A stretch of 18,173 nucleotides of DNA from Actinomycetota bacterium (GTDB taxonomy: Bacteria; Actinomycetota; Acidimicrobiia; Acidimicrobiales; BP-101): the NCBI GenBank assembly GCA_030838265.1, contig JAUTXA010000250.1, positions 1 to 18,173 on the forward strand, in the 5' to 3' direction. How positions within the stretch are numbered: the first letter of the stretch is position 1; each line of letters starts with the position of its first letter. The translations under genes and the position numbers were made by a program. The notes below the pieces were generated by a model. That model saw nothing but the letters and a program-made list of their open reading frames with translations, was not told where the DNA came from and made no database searches. Positions 1 through 6,280 of the stretch are shown here, in pieces.

Positions 1-534
1 CTTGACGACAACGATCCGATCACAGCCGCCCCGGCCCCGCACCACGTTCGGGAGCCCGTGGAGGCGGCCCGTTGCCTGCCTCGTCGCGGCCGGCATCGGT
101 TGGCCACCGGCGGCCCACCCCGAGAACAGAAACACCTCGCCGCTGGCCGGGCGGTAGAGGGCGGGGTCATCGTGGCCGGTACAAGACCAGTCCCCCAGGA
201 TCAGGACGTCGCCGGGCTGTCCGAGCCTATAGCGAGCCCCCTCGACCACGAGCAGCGGAGCGTGCCATGAGACCAGGGTCGAGCAACCCCGGCGCGTGAC
301 GGCACCCGAACACGGTCGGGGGACGGGGCTCGACGCGGCCGCCGGCTCGGCGCCCTGGCGGCTCACGACGGCAATCGCCGCGGCCACCACCACCACGACG
401 GCGAGGGCGACCACCACCGGAACTCGGCGCGTCCGGTGGCTTTCACTGGCTGGGCCGATCGACGGTCGCGGAGGCCGGGGCCCGAACTCCCGTGAGGGAG
501 CCTCGCAATCGACGACGGCCGATCGGCCATTCAT
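1..534 (-). CDS. Single-pass membrane protein with Cys-rich outer domain (partial, C-terminus beyond left edge)
   Basis: An open frame of 178 codons runs from an ATG at 534-532 to the window edge with no stop. It overlaps the upstream ATPase stop by 4 nt (ATGA), so translational coupling is likely. Residues 1-37 are polar and Arg/Pro-rich. Residues 38-57 are a Val/Ala-rich membrane helix. The rest should lie outside the cell and has four cysteines (75, 84, 118, 171) that could form disulfides. Around residues 109-137 there is a GDWSCTGHDDPALYRP motif followed by SGEVFLF. This resembles one FG-GAP/VCBS-like beta-propeller repeat (GDW-x-G-x-D-x-PALYRP). I do not recognise a named family. Its position after the secretion ATPase suggests an accessory T7SS membrane component or substrate, which is inference. 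The opposite-strand frames here look like shadows. Confidence 0.72.
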   Translation of the reverse strand, partial: MNGRSAVVDCEAPSREFGPRPPRPSIGPASESHRTRRVPVVVALAVVVVVAAAIAVVSRQGAEPAAASSPVPRPCSGAVTRRGCSTLVSWHAPLLVVEGARYRLGQPGDVLILGDWSCTGHDDPALYRPASGEVFLFSGWAAGGQPMPAATRQATGRLHGLPNVVRGRGGCDRIVVVK

Positions 535-3500
535 GGTTGTGCGATCTGCACGAGTTCGGCCCAGCCGTCGCCCACGAGAAAGCCACGGCCGGGCTCGAAG
601 CGGGACGGACCTCGCCGCGGCAGAGGCGTCAGCCACAGCTCGCCGTCGTGATCGAGCTGGGGGCGCAAGGCGACGCCCTGCCGCGACCGGCGCAGCTCCT
701 TGGTCCAATGCGTGAACCCGGCCCGGAGGGCATCGGCGCGGCCGGCGGCGATGACGTGCACGTCGGGGCGTCGTGCCGCCAGCAGAGCGGCGAGCGCGCC
801 ATCGGGATCGTCGTACAGATCGGCGTCGTCGACCACCACCAGCTGGGGGCCTGGTGAGTCGGCCACCACCGACGCCACCGCAGCCAGGTCGGCGGCGTCG
901 GTGACGAGCCGGTCGAGATGGGGGCAGTCGCGCAGCGGCGAACGGCGCAGGGCGATGCCTGTGACGGTCGCCCCACTTGCCTTGGCCACCACGGTGGCGA
1001 TGGCGGTGAGGGCTGTTGACTTCCCGCTCTGGGGCGGGCCACTGACGACCGCCCCCTCTCCCTCGTGGAGACTGAAGCCGACGGGCGCCAAGGTGCGGTC
1101 GCCGATCCCCACCGGGACGAACCAGCGGTCGGGACCGAAGGTGCCGGCATCGACGATGTCGACCACCGGGACCACCTCGGGCAGGGTGGCCACCGGGGTC
1201 GGCAAGCGCGCGGGGTCGACCGCCACCGCCGCCGCGGCCGAGACCGCCGCGACCAGCGAGCCGGGCCGGGCGATCTGCACCTCGCGCCTCGTGGCCACGT
1301 CGACAGCCCGGCCGGGGACGAACGTCGGCAGGTCTCGGGGGGACAGTCCGAAAAGGGCGGCGTCGTTGCGGTCGGCCAGCCGGAACAGGAGCTTCTCGGG
1401 GACGAGGGCGGCCACCGACGACGGAACGGCGGTGGGTCGATCGGCGGTGGCGACCACGTGGATGTCGACGCCCGGCCCGTCGGCCATGAGGCGGATGAAG
1501 GCGTCGCGGTGCGAGATGCCGGCCAGGTCGTCGAAGGCGGCGTGGAACCCGCCATAGCCGTCGAGCAACACCACGATCCGGGGCCAGGCCGAGACCTCGC
1601 CCCGCGCCACCTGACGCCGGCGGTGGTCGAGCTCGTCGCTGAGCTGGCGGATGAGTCGCTCAGCGCGCTCCCGTTCGGCGGCCGTGACCACGGCGCCGCA
1701 GTGCGGCAGGTCGGCCAGGGGGGAAAGGGCACCGGTGCCGAAGTCGATGATGTACAGGTGCAGGTCGTCGGCCGCCGCTGCCGCGGCGAGGGCCAGGGCA
1801 ATGGTGGTGAGGGCGGTCGTCGTGCCGCTGCCGGCCACGCCGTAGAGCAAGAGGTTGCCGCCGTCGAGGTCGATAGCGAAGGGCCGTTGGCGCTGACGGT
1901 CAGGCTCGTCGACGACCCCGATGACCGCAGCTGATTGGTGAGGTGGTCCCGTAGACGACCGGTTTCCGGGGCTGCCGGCACGCAGCTCGATCGATGACGG
2001 GAGGGGCTCGGGCCAGGGCCGGCGCATCGCCGGCAGGTCGAGCAAGCCGGCCGCGGCTCGGGCCGCCTCGACGACTCGGACGAGGTCGGTCTGGGTCTGG
2101 GCACCAGCATCGGGGGCCAGGGCCGCAGACCGTGGTGCCAACACCGGCGTGGGGTCGGGGCCGAAGTGGATGAGCTGTACGGGCAACGGGCGATCGCCCG
2201 CGGCTGGGCGCCGCGTCGCGCTGGCGAGGGCGGCCTGGAACATGGTGAGGTCGCCCGGGCCAAGGCGCAACAAGGCGCGTCCGGGGACGCGGCGGTCGAT
2301 GGACGCGGCCTCGGGCGAGCCGATGACGTCGGTCGAGTCGGGCCCGTCCTGCACCCGGAGGGCAAGGCGAAGGTTGGTGTTGGCCCTGATGTTGTCGTTG
2401 ACCGCGCCGGACGGGCGTTGCGTCGCCAGCAGCAGGTGCACCCCGAGCGAGCGGCCGCGCTGGGCGATGCCGACGAGGGAGTCGAGGAAGTCTGGGATGT
2501 CGGCCGCCATGGTCGCGAACTCGTCGATGACGACGAGCAACCGGGGAAGCGGAGCGCGGTGCGAGTCGGCCTGATAGGCGCCGAGGTCGGCGGCACCGGC
2601 GCTCCGCAGCTGCTCCTCGCGGTAGCGCAGCTCGGCCTCGAGGCAACGGAGGGCCCGCTGGCCAAGGTGCTCGTCGAGGTCGGTCACCATCCCCACCGTG
2701 TGGGGCAGGCCGGCGCACTCGGCGAAGGCGCTGCCGCCCTTGTAGTCGATGAGGACGAAGTTGAGGGCCTGGGGGCTCACGTTGGCGGCCAAGCCCGCGA
2801 CCAGGCTCCGGAGAAGCTCGCTCTTGCCCGACCCTGTCGTGCCGGCCACCAGGCCGTGGGGTCCGTCGGCCTCGAGATCGATGACGACCGGGCCACTGGC
2901 GGTCAGGCCGATGGGGGTGGCCAAGCGCGGGGTGCGCCCCGCGGCCCCCCATCGCTGGGCCAGCTCGGGACCGTCGATCGGTCCGAGCCCGAGGAGATCG
3001 GCCAGCGCCACCGACGCGGGCAGGCCGCTCGACTCGTCGCCCATCTCAGGGTCGTCGAAGGCGGCCAGAGCCCGGGCGACCTGCCGGGCCGTCTCGACAC
3101 CCATCCCGGCCACCACGAAGTCGGCGACTTGCTCACCGCCACCTGTCGATTGCAACGACGCCCGTCCGTCGCGACCCGCGCCACCGTCGAGACCCACCAC
3201 GGTGGTGCAGCTCGACGGCAGCCGCTCGGGTGACGCCGCCAACACGATGGCGGACAGGCGATCGCTCGAGCCGAGGAGGTCGCGCAGCGGCGACCGCCGA
3301 CCTTGGAGGTGATGCTCGCCGTCGACGATCACCAACGTCGCCGGTCGGTCGATCGACGCCAGCTGGGCGACGACGGCCACGGCATCGTCGGCCCCCGCCG
3401 CCAACAGCCGCAACCCCGACGGATCGTCGCCGGCCGCGCTGTGGGGCAGCCACGTGGCCCAGTCCCACTCTGCGACCCGGGCCGGCGAGGTGACGACGGC

Positions 3501-4811
3501 GATGGCCAGGTCGGCCGGCCCCGAGTCGACAGCCGCTTGCAGGGCCAGCGACCGGGCCACGGCGGCCCCGGCCTGGGCGTCGCCCGCCACTCCGACGATC
3601 TGCCCGGGTCGCACCGACACGAGCACCGGGCAGCGCTCGATCACCGAGCCGGCGGCCAAGGCGGCGTCGACCGACGCGGAACGGGCCCCGGTGCCTTCAC
3701 TGACGGGCGGCGACCACCGGACAGAGCCACAGCCCAGCGAGGTGATGAGGAAATCAGGGTGACCGGGCCGCCGCTCCCAGAGCCGGCGACTCGAGTGAAG
3801 GGCGACACGACACGCGCCGTCGGCACCCGTGCCCCACGCCCGCCGACGCCGACGCTCAGCATCGCCCGCCGCGACCAGGTCGTCGGCCAGCTGGACGAGC
3901 CCGGTCGACAGGACCGCGTCGCCCTGGCGTTTCTCACGTCGCACCCGGCGCTTGTCCTCGAGCCAGTTGCCCAAGAGCATCACCGGGCTGAAGAGAGCGA
4001 AGACCGCCATCAGCGGGTTGAAGAGGACGGCCATGCCGATGCCCATGACGACGGGCGCCAGGAGTGCGGCCCACCCGAAGCGAGCACCCGGGGCGGGCTC
4101 GGCCGGCGCACCGGGAAGGCGAATCGCCGCCGGGCCCGCGACGAGGGGGGCACGGGGCGGACGGTGGTAGCCAACGGTGCCGGGCCGCGGCCCGGGCCCG
4201 AGGGCGACCGCCTCCGGGGCCGACGGCGGGCCGACCTCGAGGGCGACGGCACCAAGCTCGATGATCGCGCCCGGCGGTGCGGCGACGGGCGAGGTGGCCC
4301 ATCGCCCGCCGACCCGGGTGCCGTTCACCGACCGAAGGTCGACAATGGTCAGGGCGCCGTCATGGCCCACCTCGATTCGGGCGTGACGCGGGCAGACGGT
4401 CGGTGATGGCAACCACACGCCGGCGACGGCTGCCCGGCCGACCTCGTGGCGGCCGGGCGACAGGGTCACGGCGGGGCCGGCGATCAGCCCGGCGACGACC
4501 CGCACCTCGACGGCCCCGGTCGTGGGAGGGGCCGTCGCGGTGAGGGGGTCGAGGTCGAGCGGCGGGGCGAGCCCCACGGTCATGCCGTCGAGGAGGCCGG
4601 CATCGACCACGCTCAGCTGAGGAGGAAGGTGACGGGCACCGACCCACAGGCCGTCGTCGGACACCGCGTTGATGGAGCCGGCGGCCAAGGCGGCGGCCAC
4701 CTCCCCGACCGTGGTCGCCGCGCTCACGGCGACATCGACATCGACGTCGAAGTCGGTGTCGAAGTCGGTGTCGCCGACCTCGACATGACGGGAACGCAGG
4801 ACGAGGCGCAT
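531..4811 (-). CDS. FHA-containing FtsK/SpoIIIE ATPase, EccC/EssC-type motor of a type VII secretion system
   Basis: This is the membrane ATPase that drives export of WXG100 proteins. Residues 1-88 look like a ubiquitin-like fold. An FHA domain spans about 112-193 (GRHEVGR, then SVNGTRVGG). One or two membrane helices lie at 246-284, followed by a basic stretch. Residues 400-500 are a degenerate ATPase-like domain with the WLPH motif seen in EccC/EssC. ATPase 1 is intact: Walker A GTTGSGKS at 657-664, VIDEF at 761-765 and the ATQRPSG segment. In ATPase 2 the P-loop reads GSGTTT (994-999), so the Lys is replaced, and Walker B ends in DG. ATPase 3 keeps GPPQSGKST (1258-1266) with VVVDD at 1325-1329. 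The N-terminal FHA is like Firmicute EssC and unlike mycobacterial EccC. The start lies 4 nt after the preceding WXG100 stop, without a clear ribosome binding site, so coupling is likely. Family is certain; substrates are inferred. Confidence 0.95.
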   Translation of the reverse strand: MRLVLRSRHVEVGDTDFDTDFDVDVDVAVSAATTVGEVAAALAAGSINAVSDDGLWVGARHLPPQLSVVDAGLLDGMTVGLAPPLDLDPLTATAPPTTGAVEVRVVAGLIAGPAVTLSPGRHEVGRAAVAGVWLPSPTVCPRHARIEVGHDGALTIVDLRSVNGTRVGGRWATSPVAAPPGAIIELGAVALEVGPPSAPEAVALGPGPRPGTVGYHRPPRAPLVAGPAAIRLPGAPAEPAPGARFGWAALLAPVVMGIGMAVLFNPLMAVFALFSPVMLLGNWLEDKRRVRREKRQGDAVLSTGLVQLADDLVAAGDAERRRRRAWGTGADGACRVALHSSRRLWERRPGHPDFLITSLGCGSVRWSPPVSEGTGARSASVDAALAAGSVIERCPVLVSVRPGQIVGVAGDAQAGAAVARSLALQAAVDSGPADLAIAVVTSPARVAEWDWATWLPHSAAGDDPSGLRLLAAGADDAVAVVAQLASIDRPATLVIVDGEHHLQGRRSPLRDLLGSSDRLSAIVLAASPERLPSSCTTVVGLDGGAGRDGRASLQSTGGGEQVADFVVAGMGVETARQVARALAAFDDPEMGDESSGLPASVALADLLGLGPIDGPELAQRWGAAGRTPRLATPIGLTASGPVVIDLEADGPHGLVAGTTGSGKSELLRSLVAGLAANVSPQALNFVLIDYKGGSAFAECAGLPHTVGMVTDLDEHLGQRALRCLEAELRYREEQLRSAGAADLGAYQADSHRAPLPRLLVVIDEFATMAADIPDFLDSLVGIAQRGRSLGVHLLLATQRPSGAVNDNIRANTNLRLALRVQDGPDSTDVIGSPEAASIDRRVPGRALLRLGPGDLTMFQAALASATRRPAAGDRPLPVQLIHFGPDPTPVLAPRSAALAPDAGAQTQTDLVRVVEAARAAAGLLDLPAMRRPWPEPLPSSIELRAGSPGNRSSTGPPHQSAAVIGVVDEPDRQRQRPFAIDLDGGNLLLYGVAGSGTTTALTTIALALAAAAAADDLHLYIIDFGTGALSPLADLPHCGAVVTAAERERAERLIRQLSDELDHRRRQVARGEVSAWPRIVVLLDGYGGFHAAFDDLAGISHRDAFIRLMADGPGVDIHVVATADRPTAVPSSVAALVPEKLLFRLADRNDAALFGLSPRDLPTFVPGRAVDVATRREVQIARPGSLVAAVSAAAAVAVDPARLPTPVATLPEVVPVVDIVDAGTFGPDRWFVPVGIGDRTLAPVGFSLHEGEGAVVSGPPQSGKSTALTAIATVVAKASGATVTGIALRRSPLRDCPHLDRLVTDAADLAAVASVVADSPGPQLVVVDDADLYDDPDGALAALLAARRPDVHVIAAGRADALRAGFTHWTKELRRSRQGVALRPQLDHDGELWLTPLPRRGPSRFEPGRGFLVGDGWAELVQIAQP
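4749..4772. repeat. Two tandem copies of a 12-bp repeat inside the ATPase gene
   Basis: GAAGTCGGTGTC occurs twice in tandem at 4749-4760 and 4761-4772. Next to it, 4731-4748 is a run of related GACATC/GACGTC hexamers. On the coding (minus) strand this gives the acidic peptide DTDFDTDF followed by DVDVDV at residues 14-27 of the ATPase. The repeat keeps the frame, so copy-number change would lengthen the acidic loop in steps of four residues. Confidence 0.85.
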
Positions 4812-4815
4812 CGGC

Positions 4816-5112
4816 TCAGCAAACGCGGGACGGACCGGCGGGAGCCGGCCGGGGGCAGGCCGCCGCCAGCTCGTCGGCTCGCACCAGCGCGGCCTGAGCG
4901 CGCAGACGCCGGGCCGTGTCGCGCAGGTCGTCAGCGCTCTGACGGAGGCGGCCTCGGTTCATCGTGAGCTCGCCGTCGAAGCGGGACGCGGCAGGGCCCA
5001 TCCATGCGTCAGGGGTGGCGGCCCGCACGACGTCATCGAGGGCGCCGGGCAGCCCGCCCGCCTCGGAGTCGAGGCGGGCGGCGGCTGCGTAGAGCTCGGC
5101 GGAGGACGCCAT
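4816..5112 (-). CDS. WXG100-family protein (ESAT-6-like), longer partner
   Basis: A 98-residue protein of WXG100 size and pattern: an N-terminal amphipathic helix, a W-M-G turn at residues 37-39 inside AWMGPAASRF, then a second helix to about residue 83. The last 15 residues are Pro/Ala-rich and end in Cys. It starts 5 nt after the stop of the other WXG100 gene and stops 4 nt before the ATPase gene, so the three form one operon. By family precedent the two proteins would pair as a helical hairpin heterodimer and be exported by the neighbouring ATPase. The only Tyr is residue 8, so the usual C-terminal YxxxD/E export signal is absent. It has no strong ribosome binding site of its own and is probably coupled to the upstream gene. 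Confidence 0.88.
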   Translation of the reverse strand: MASSAELYAAAARLDSEAGGLPGALDDVVRAATPDAWMGPAASRFDGELTMNRGRLRQSADDLRDTARRLRAQAALVRADELAAACPRPAPAGPSRVC

Positions 5113-5117
5113 GACGC

Positions 5118-5384
5118 TCAGAAGGTGGCGTCGTGGATGGCCTGCATCCGGCTGGCGACGACCTGGGCGTTGGTGGTCAGGGCGTCGTGGAGCCGGGCCA
5201 GGGCGGGGACGAAGGTGCCGTTCCAGTCCTCCCGGAACCGGTCGCTGGCCGGGCCCGTCCAGAGGGTGTCGTTGAGGCTGGACGTGATGCGGGACTGCAG
5301 CTCGGTGACGGCCTGGGCCTCGGCCTGGAACTGATGCTGCAGGGCCTGCAGCTGCTCGAGGTTGCCTCCGACCATGGTGCTCAT
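5118..5384 (-). CDS. WXG100-family protein (ESAT-6-like), first gene of the secretion operon
   Basis: An 88-residue protein with the classic helix-WXG-helix layout. W-T-G is at residues 42-44 (LWTGPASDRF) and polar, Gln-rich helices lie on both sides. The frame is open upstream to 5486, but the start at 5384 is chosen because AAGGAG lies 6 nt before it and family homology begins there. The upstream extension is Cys- and His-rich and unlike the family. It is followed 5 nt later by the second WXG100 gene and then the FHA-FtsK ATPase. It contains no Tyr, so a YxxxD/E secretion signal is missing. It is the likely co-substrate or structural partner of the downstream WXG100 protein. Confidence 0.92.
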   Translation of the reverse strand: MSTMVGGNLEQLQALQHQFQAEAQAVTELQSRITSSLNDTLWTGPASDRFREDWNGTFVPALARLHDALTTNAQVVASRMQAIHDATF

Positions 5385-5390
5385 GTGGGT

Positions 5391-5396
5391 CTCCTT
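5391..5396 (-). promoter_or_regulatory. Ribosome binding site that sets the first WXG100 start
   Basis: AAGGAG on the minus strand, 6 nt from the ATG at 5384-5382. It is one of the strongest Shine-Dalgarno matches in the window and supports the short 88-residue form over the longer frame. Confidence 0.85.
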
Positions 5397-5408
5397 GGTA
5401 TGGGTCAG

Positions 5409-5420
5409 CCTGACGTCAGG
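5409..5420. promoter_or_regulatory. 12-bp perfect palindrome in the WXG100 leader (possible operator)
   Basis: CCTGACGTCAGG is a perfect palindrome 24 nt upstream of the WXG100 start codon. It would lie in the 5' leader if the promoter at 5458-5486 is correct. A dimeric regulator could bind here. Palindromes of this length also arise by chance a few times in 18 kb, so this is a candidate only. Confidence 0.35.
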
Positions 5421-5457
5421 GCGACATCGGTTGACACAGCAGATGGCTTCGTGGCGG

Positions 5458-5486
5458 ATAATGACATGACAAGATATGAAATGCAA
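5458..5486 (-). promoter_or_regulatory. Putative housekeeping-type promoter for the T7SS operon
   Basis: On the minus strand TTGCAT (5486-5481) and CATTAT (5463-5458) are separated by exactly 17 nt, giving a sigma-70-like promoter about 74 nt before the WXG100 start. The -35 matches only 3 of 6 consensus bases and the -10 matches 4 of 6. The segment 5457-5490 is clearly more AT-rich than its surroundings. On the other strand TTGACA at 5431-5436 and GATAAT at 5457-5462 also resemble promoter boxes, but their 20-nt spacing is poor. Confidence 0.35.
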
Positions 5487-5515
5487 CGAGAAGTTCCGAA
5501 GAGCGAGCCGGAGCG

Positions 5516-5521
5516 TACGAT
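5516..5521 (+). promoter_or_regulatory. -10 box of a likely leaderless queE transcript
   Basis: TACGAT fits the actinobacterial TANNNT -10 pattern and ends 6 nt before the GTG at 5528, so transcription would begin at or next to the start codon. The nearest purine-rich stretch (GGAG at 5510-5513) is 14 nt away, too far for a normal ribosome binding site. No convincing -35 was seen. Confidence 0.45.
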
Positions 5522-5527
5522 CACGGC

Positions 5528-6220
5528 GTGGACCGATCGGGGCTGACGGTGTCTGAGATCTTCGGCCCCACCATCCAGGGCGAAGGGCCGTCAGCGGGAC
5601 GGCGGGCCGGCTTTGTGCGGCTGGGGCGCTGCAACCTGGCCTGCTCGTTCTGCGACACCCCCTACACGTGGGACTGGACGAGGTTCGACCCGGCCCAAGA
5701 GCTGAGCCGGGTCCCGGCCGGCGACCTGCTCGAGTCGGTCAAGGCCATGGACGTGCCGCTTCTCGTCATCACCGGCGGCGAGCCGCTGCTGCAGCAGCGA
5801 CGTCTCCTCCCCCTGCTCGAAGCCGTGCACCGGCTGGGCATCGAGGTCGAGGTCGAGACGGCTGGCACCATCGCTCCGAATGTCCCCGATGGCCTGGTCA
5901 CCCGGTGGAACGTGTCGCCCAAGCTGGCCAGCTCAGGTAACTCGTTGGCCGCCCGCTACCGACCCAAGGTCCTCGAGGCCTTCCAGGCGACGGGACGGGC
6001 CATCTTCAAGTTCGTCGTCACGGGGCCGGCCGACCTCGAGGAGATCGAAGGCATCGTGTCGCTGTCGGATCTCGAGCCCATCTGGCTGATGCCCGAGGGC
6101 ACCGACGCCACCGCCATCGTCAATGGCATGCGCGCTCTCGCCCCGCACGTCATGACGCGGGGCTGGCACCTGTCGCCGCGGCTGCACATTCTCATCTGGG
6201 GCGACCGCCGGGGCGTGTGA
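5528..6220 (+). CDS. queE: 7-carboxy-7-deazaguanine synthase (radical SAM)
   Basis: This radical SAM enzyme converts 6-carboxytetrahydropterin to 7-carboxy-7-deazaguanine in the pathway to queuosine and other 7-deazapurines. Visible are EIFGPTIQGEG at 10-20, the Fe4S4 motif C35-N-L-A-C39-S-F-C42, the SAM-binding GGEP at 83-86, ETAGT at 110-114, NVSPK at 128-132 and the terminal RLHILIWGDRRGV. At 230 residues it is full length for the family. GTG is used as start; a GTG at 5549, just before the conserved SEIFGP motif, is an alternative. No queC, queD, queF or tgt is in the window, so the rest of the pathway must lie elsewhere or be absent. It is transcribed divergently from the T7SS operon and is followed directly by a histidine kinase gene. 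Confidence 0.93.
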   Translation: MDRSGLTVSEIFGPTIQGEGPSAGRRAGFVRLGRCNLACSFCDTPYTWDWTRFDPAQELSRVPAGDLLESVKAMDVPLLVITGGEPLLQQRRLLPLLEAVHRLGIEVEVETAGTIAPNVPDGLVTRWNVSPKLASSGNSLAARYRPKVLEAFQATGRAIFKFVVTGPADLEEIEGIVSLSDLEPIWLMPEGTDATAIVNGMRALAPHVMTRGWHLSPRLHILIWGDRRGV

Positions 6221-6252
6221 CGTGGTGTGAAGCGCTGACTAGTGCGATTGGG

Positions 6253-6280
6253 TCAAGTTTTCAACAACTTCGTCCGATGA
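6253..6280 (+). promoter_or_regulatory. Sigma-28/WhiG-like promoter upstream of the histidine kinase
   Basis: TCAAGTTT (6253-6260) and TCCGATGA (6273-6280) match the FliA-type consensus TAAAGTTT / GCCGATAA at 7 of 8 and 6 of 8 positions, with a 12-nt spacer (usual 11). The -10 element overlaps the ATG at 6277. A start point about 7 nt downstream would fall at 6287-6289, exactly at an in-frame GTG (6289), giving a leaderless kinase transcript. The local AT-rich composition also stands out from the adjoining coding DNA. The assignment rests on consensus matching only. Confidence 0.5.

Noticed and set aside
58..857. Several plus-strand frames at the left edge.
   Set aside because: They oppose the coupled minus-strand membrane protein and the ATPase C-terminus, have no motifs, and are Arg/Gly/Ala-rich shadows.
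629..2665. A 678-codon minus-strand frame inside the secretion ATPase gene.
   Set aside because: It is Ser/Pro/Arg/Thr-rich and lacks domains. The overlapping frame carries the Walker motifs of the real ATPase.
5431..5462. Plus-strand TTGACA / GATAAT pair as the main queE promoter.
   Set aside because: The 20-nt spacing is too long for a good sigma-70 promoter, and TACGAT 6 nt before the GTG is better placed.
5385..5486. An N-terminal extension of the first WXG100 protein (34 further residues).
   Set aside because: A strong AAGGAG lies 6 nt before the internal ATG at 5384, the 88-residue form is normal for the family, and the extension covers the putative promoter and palindrome.
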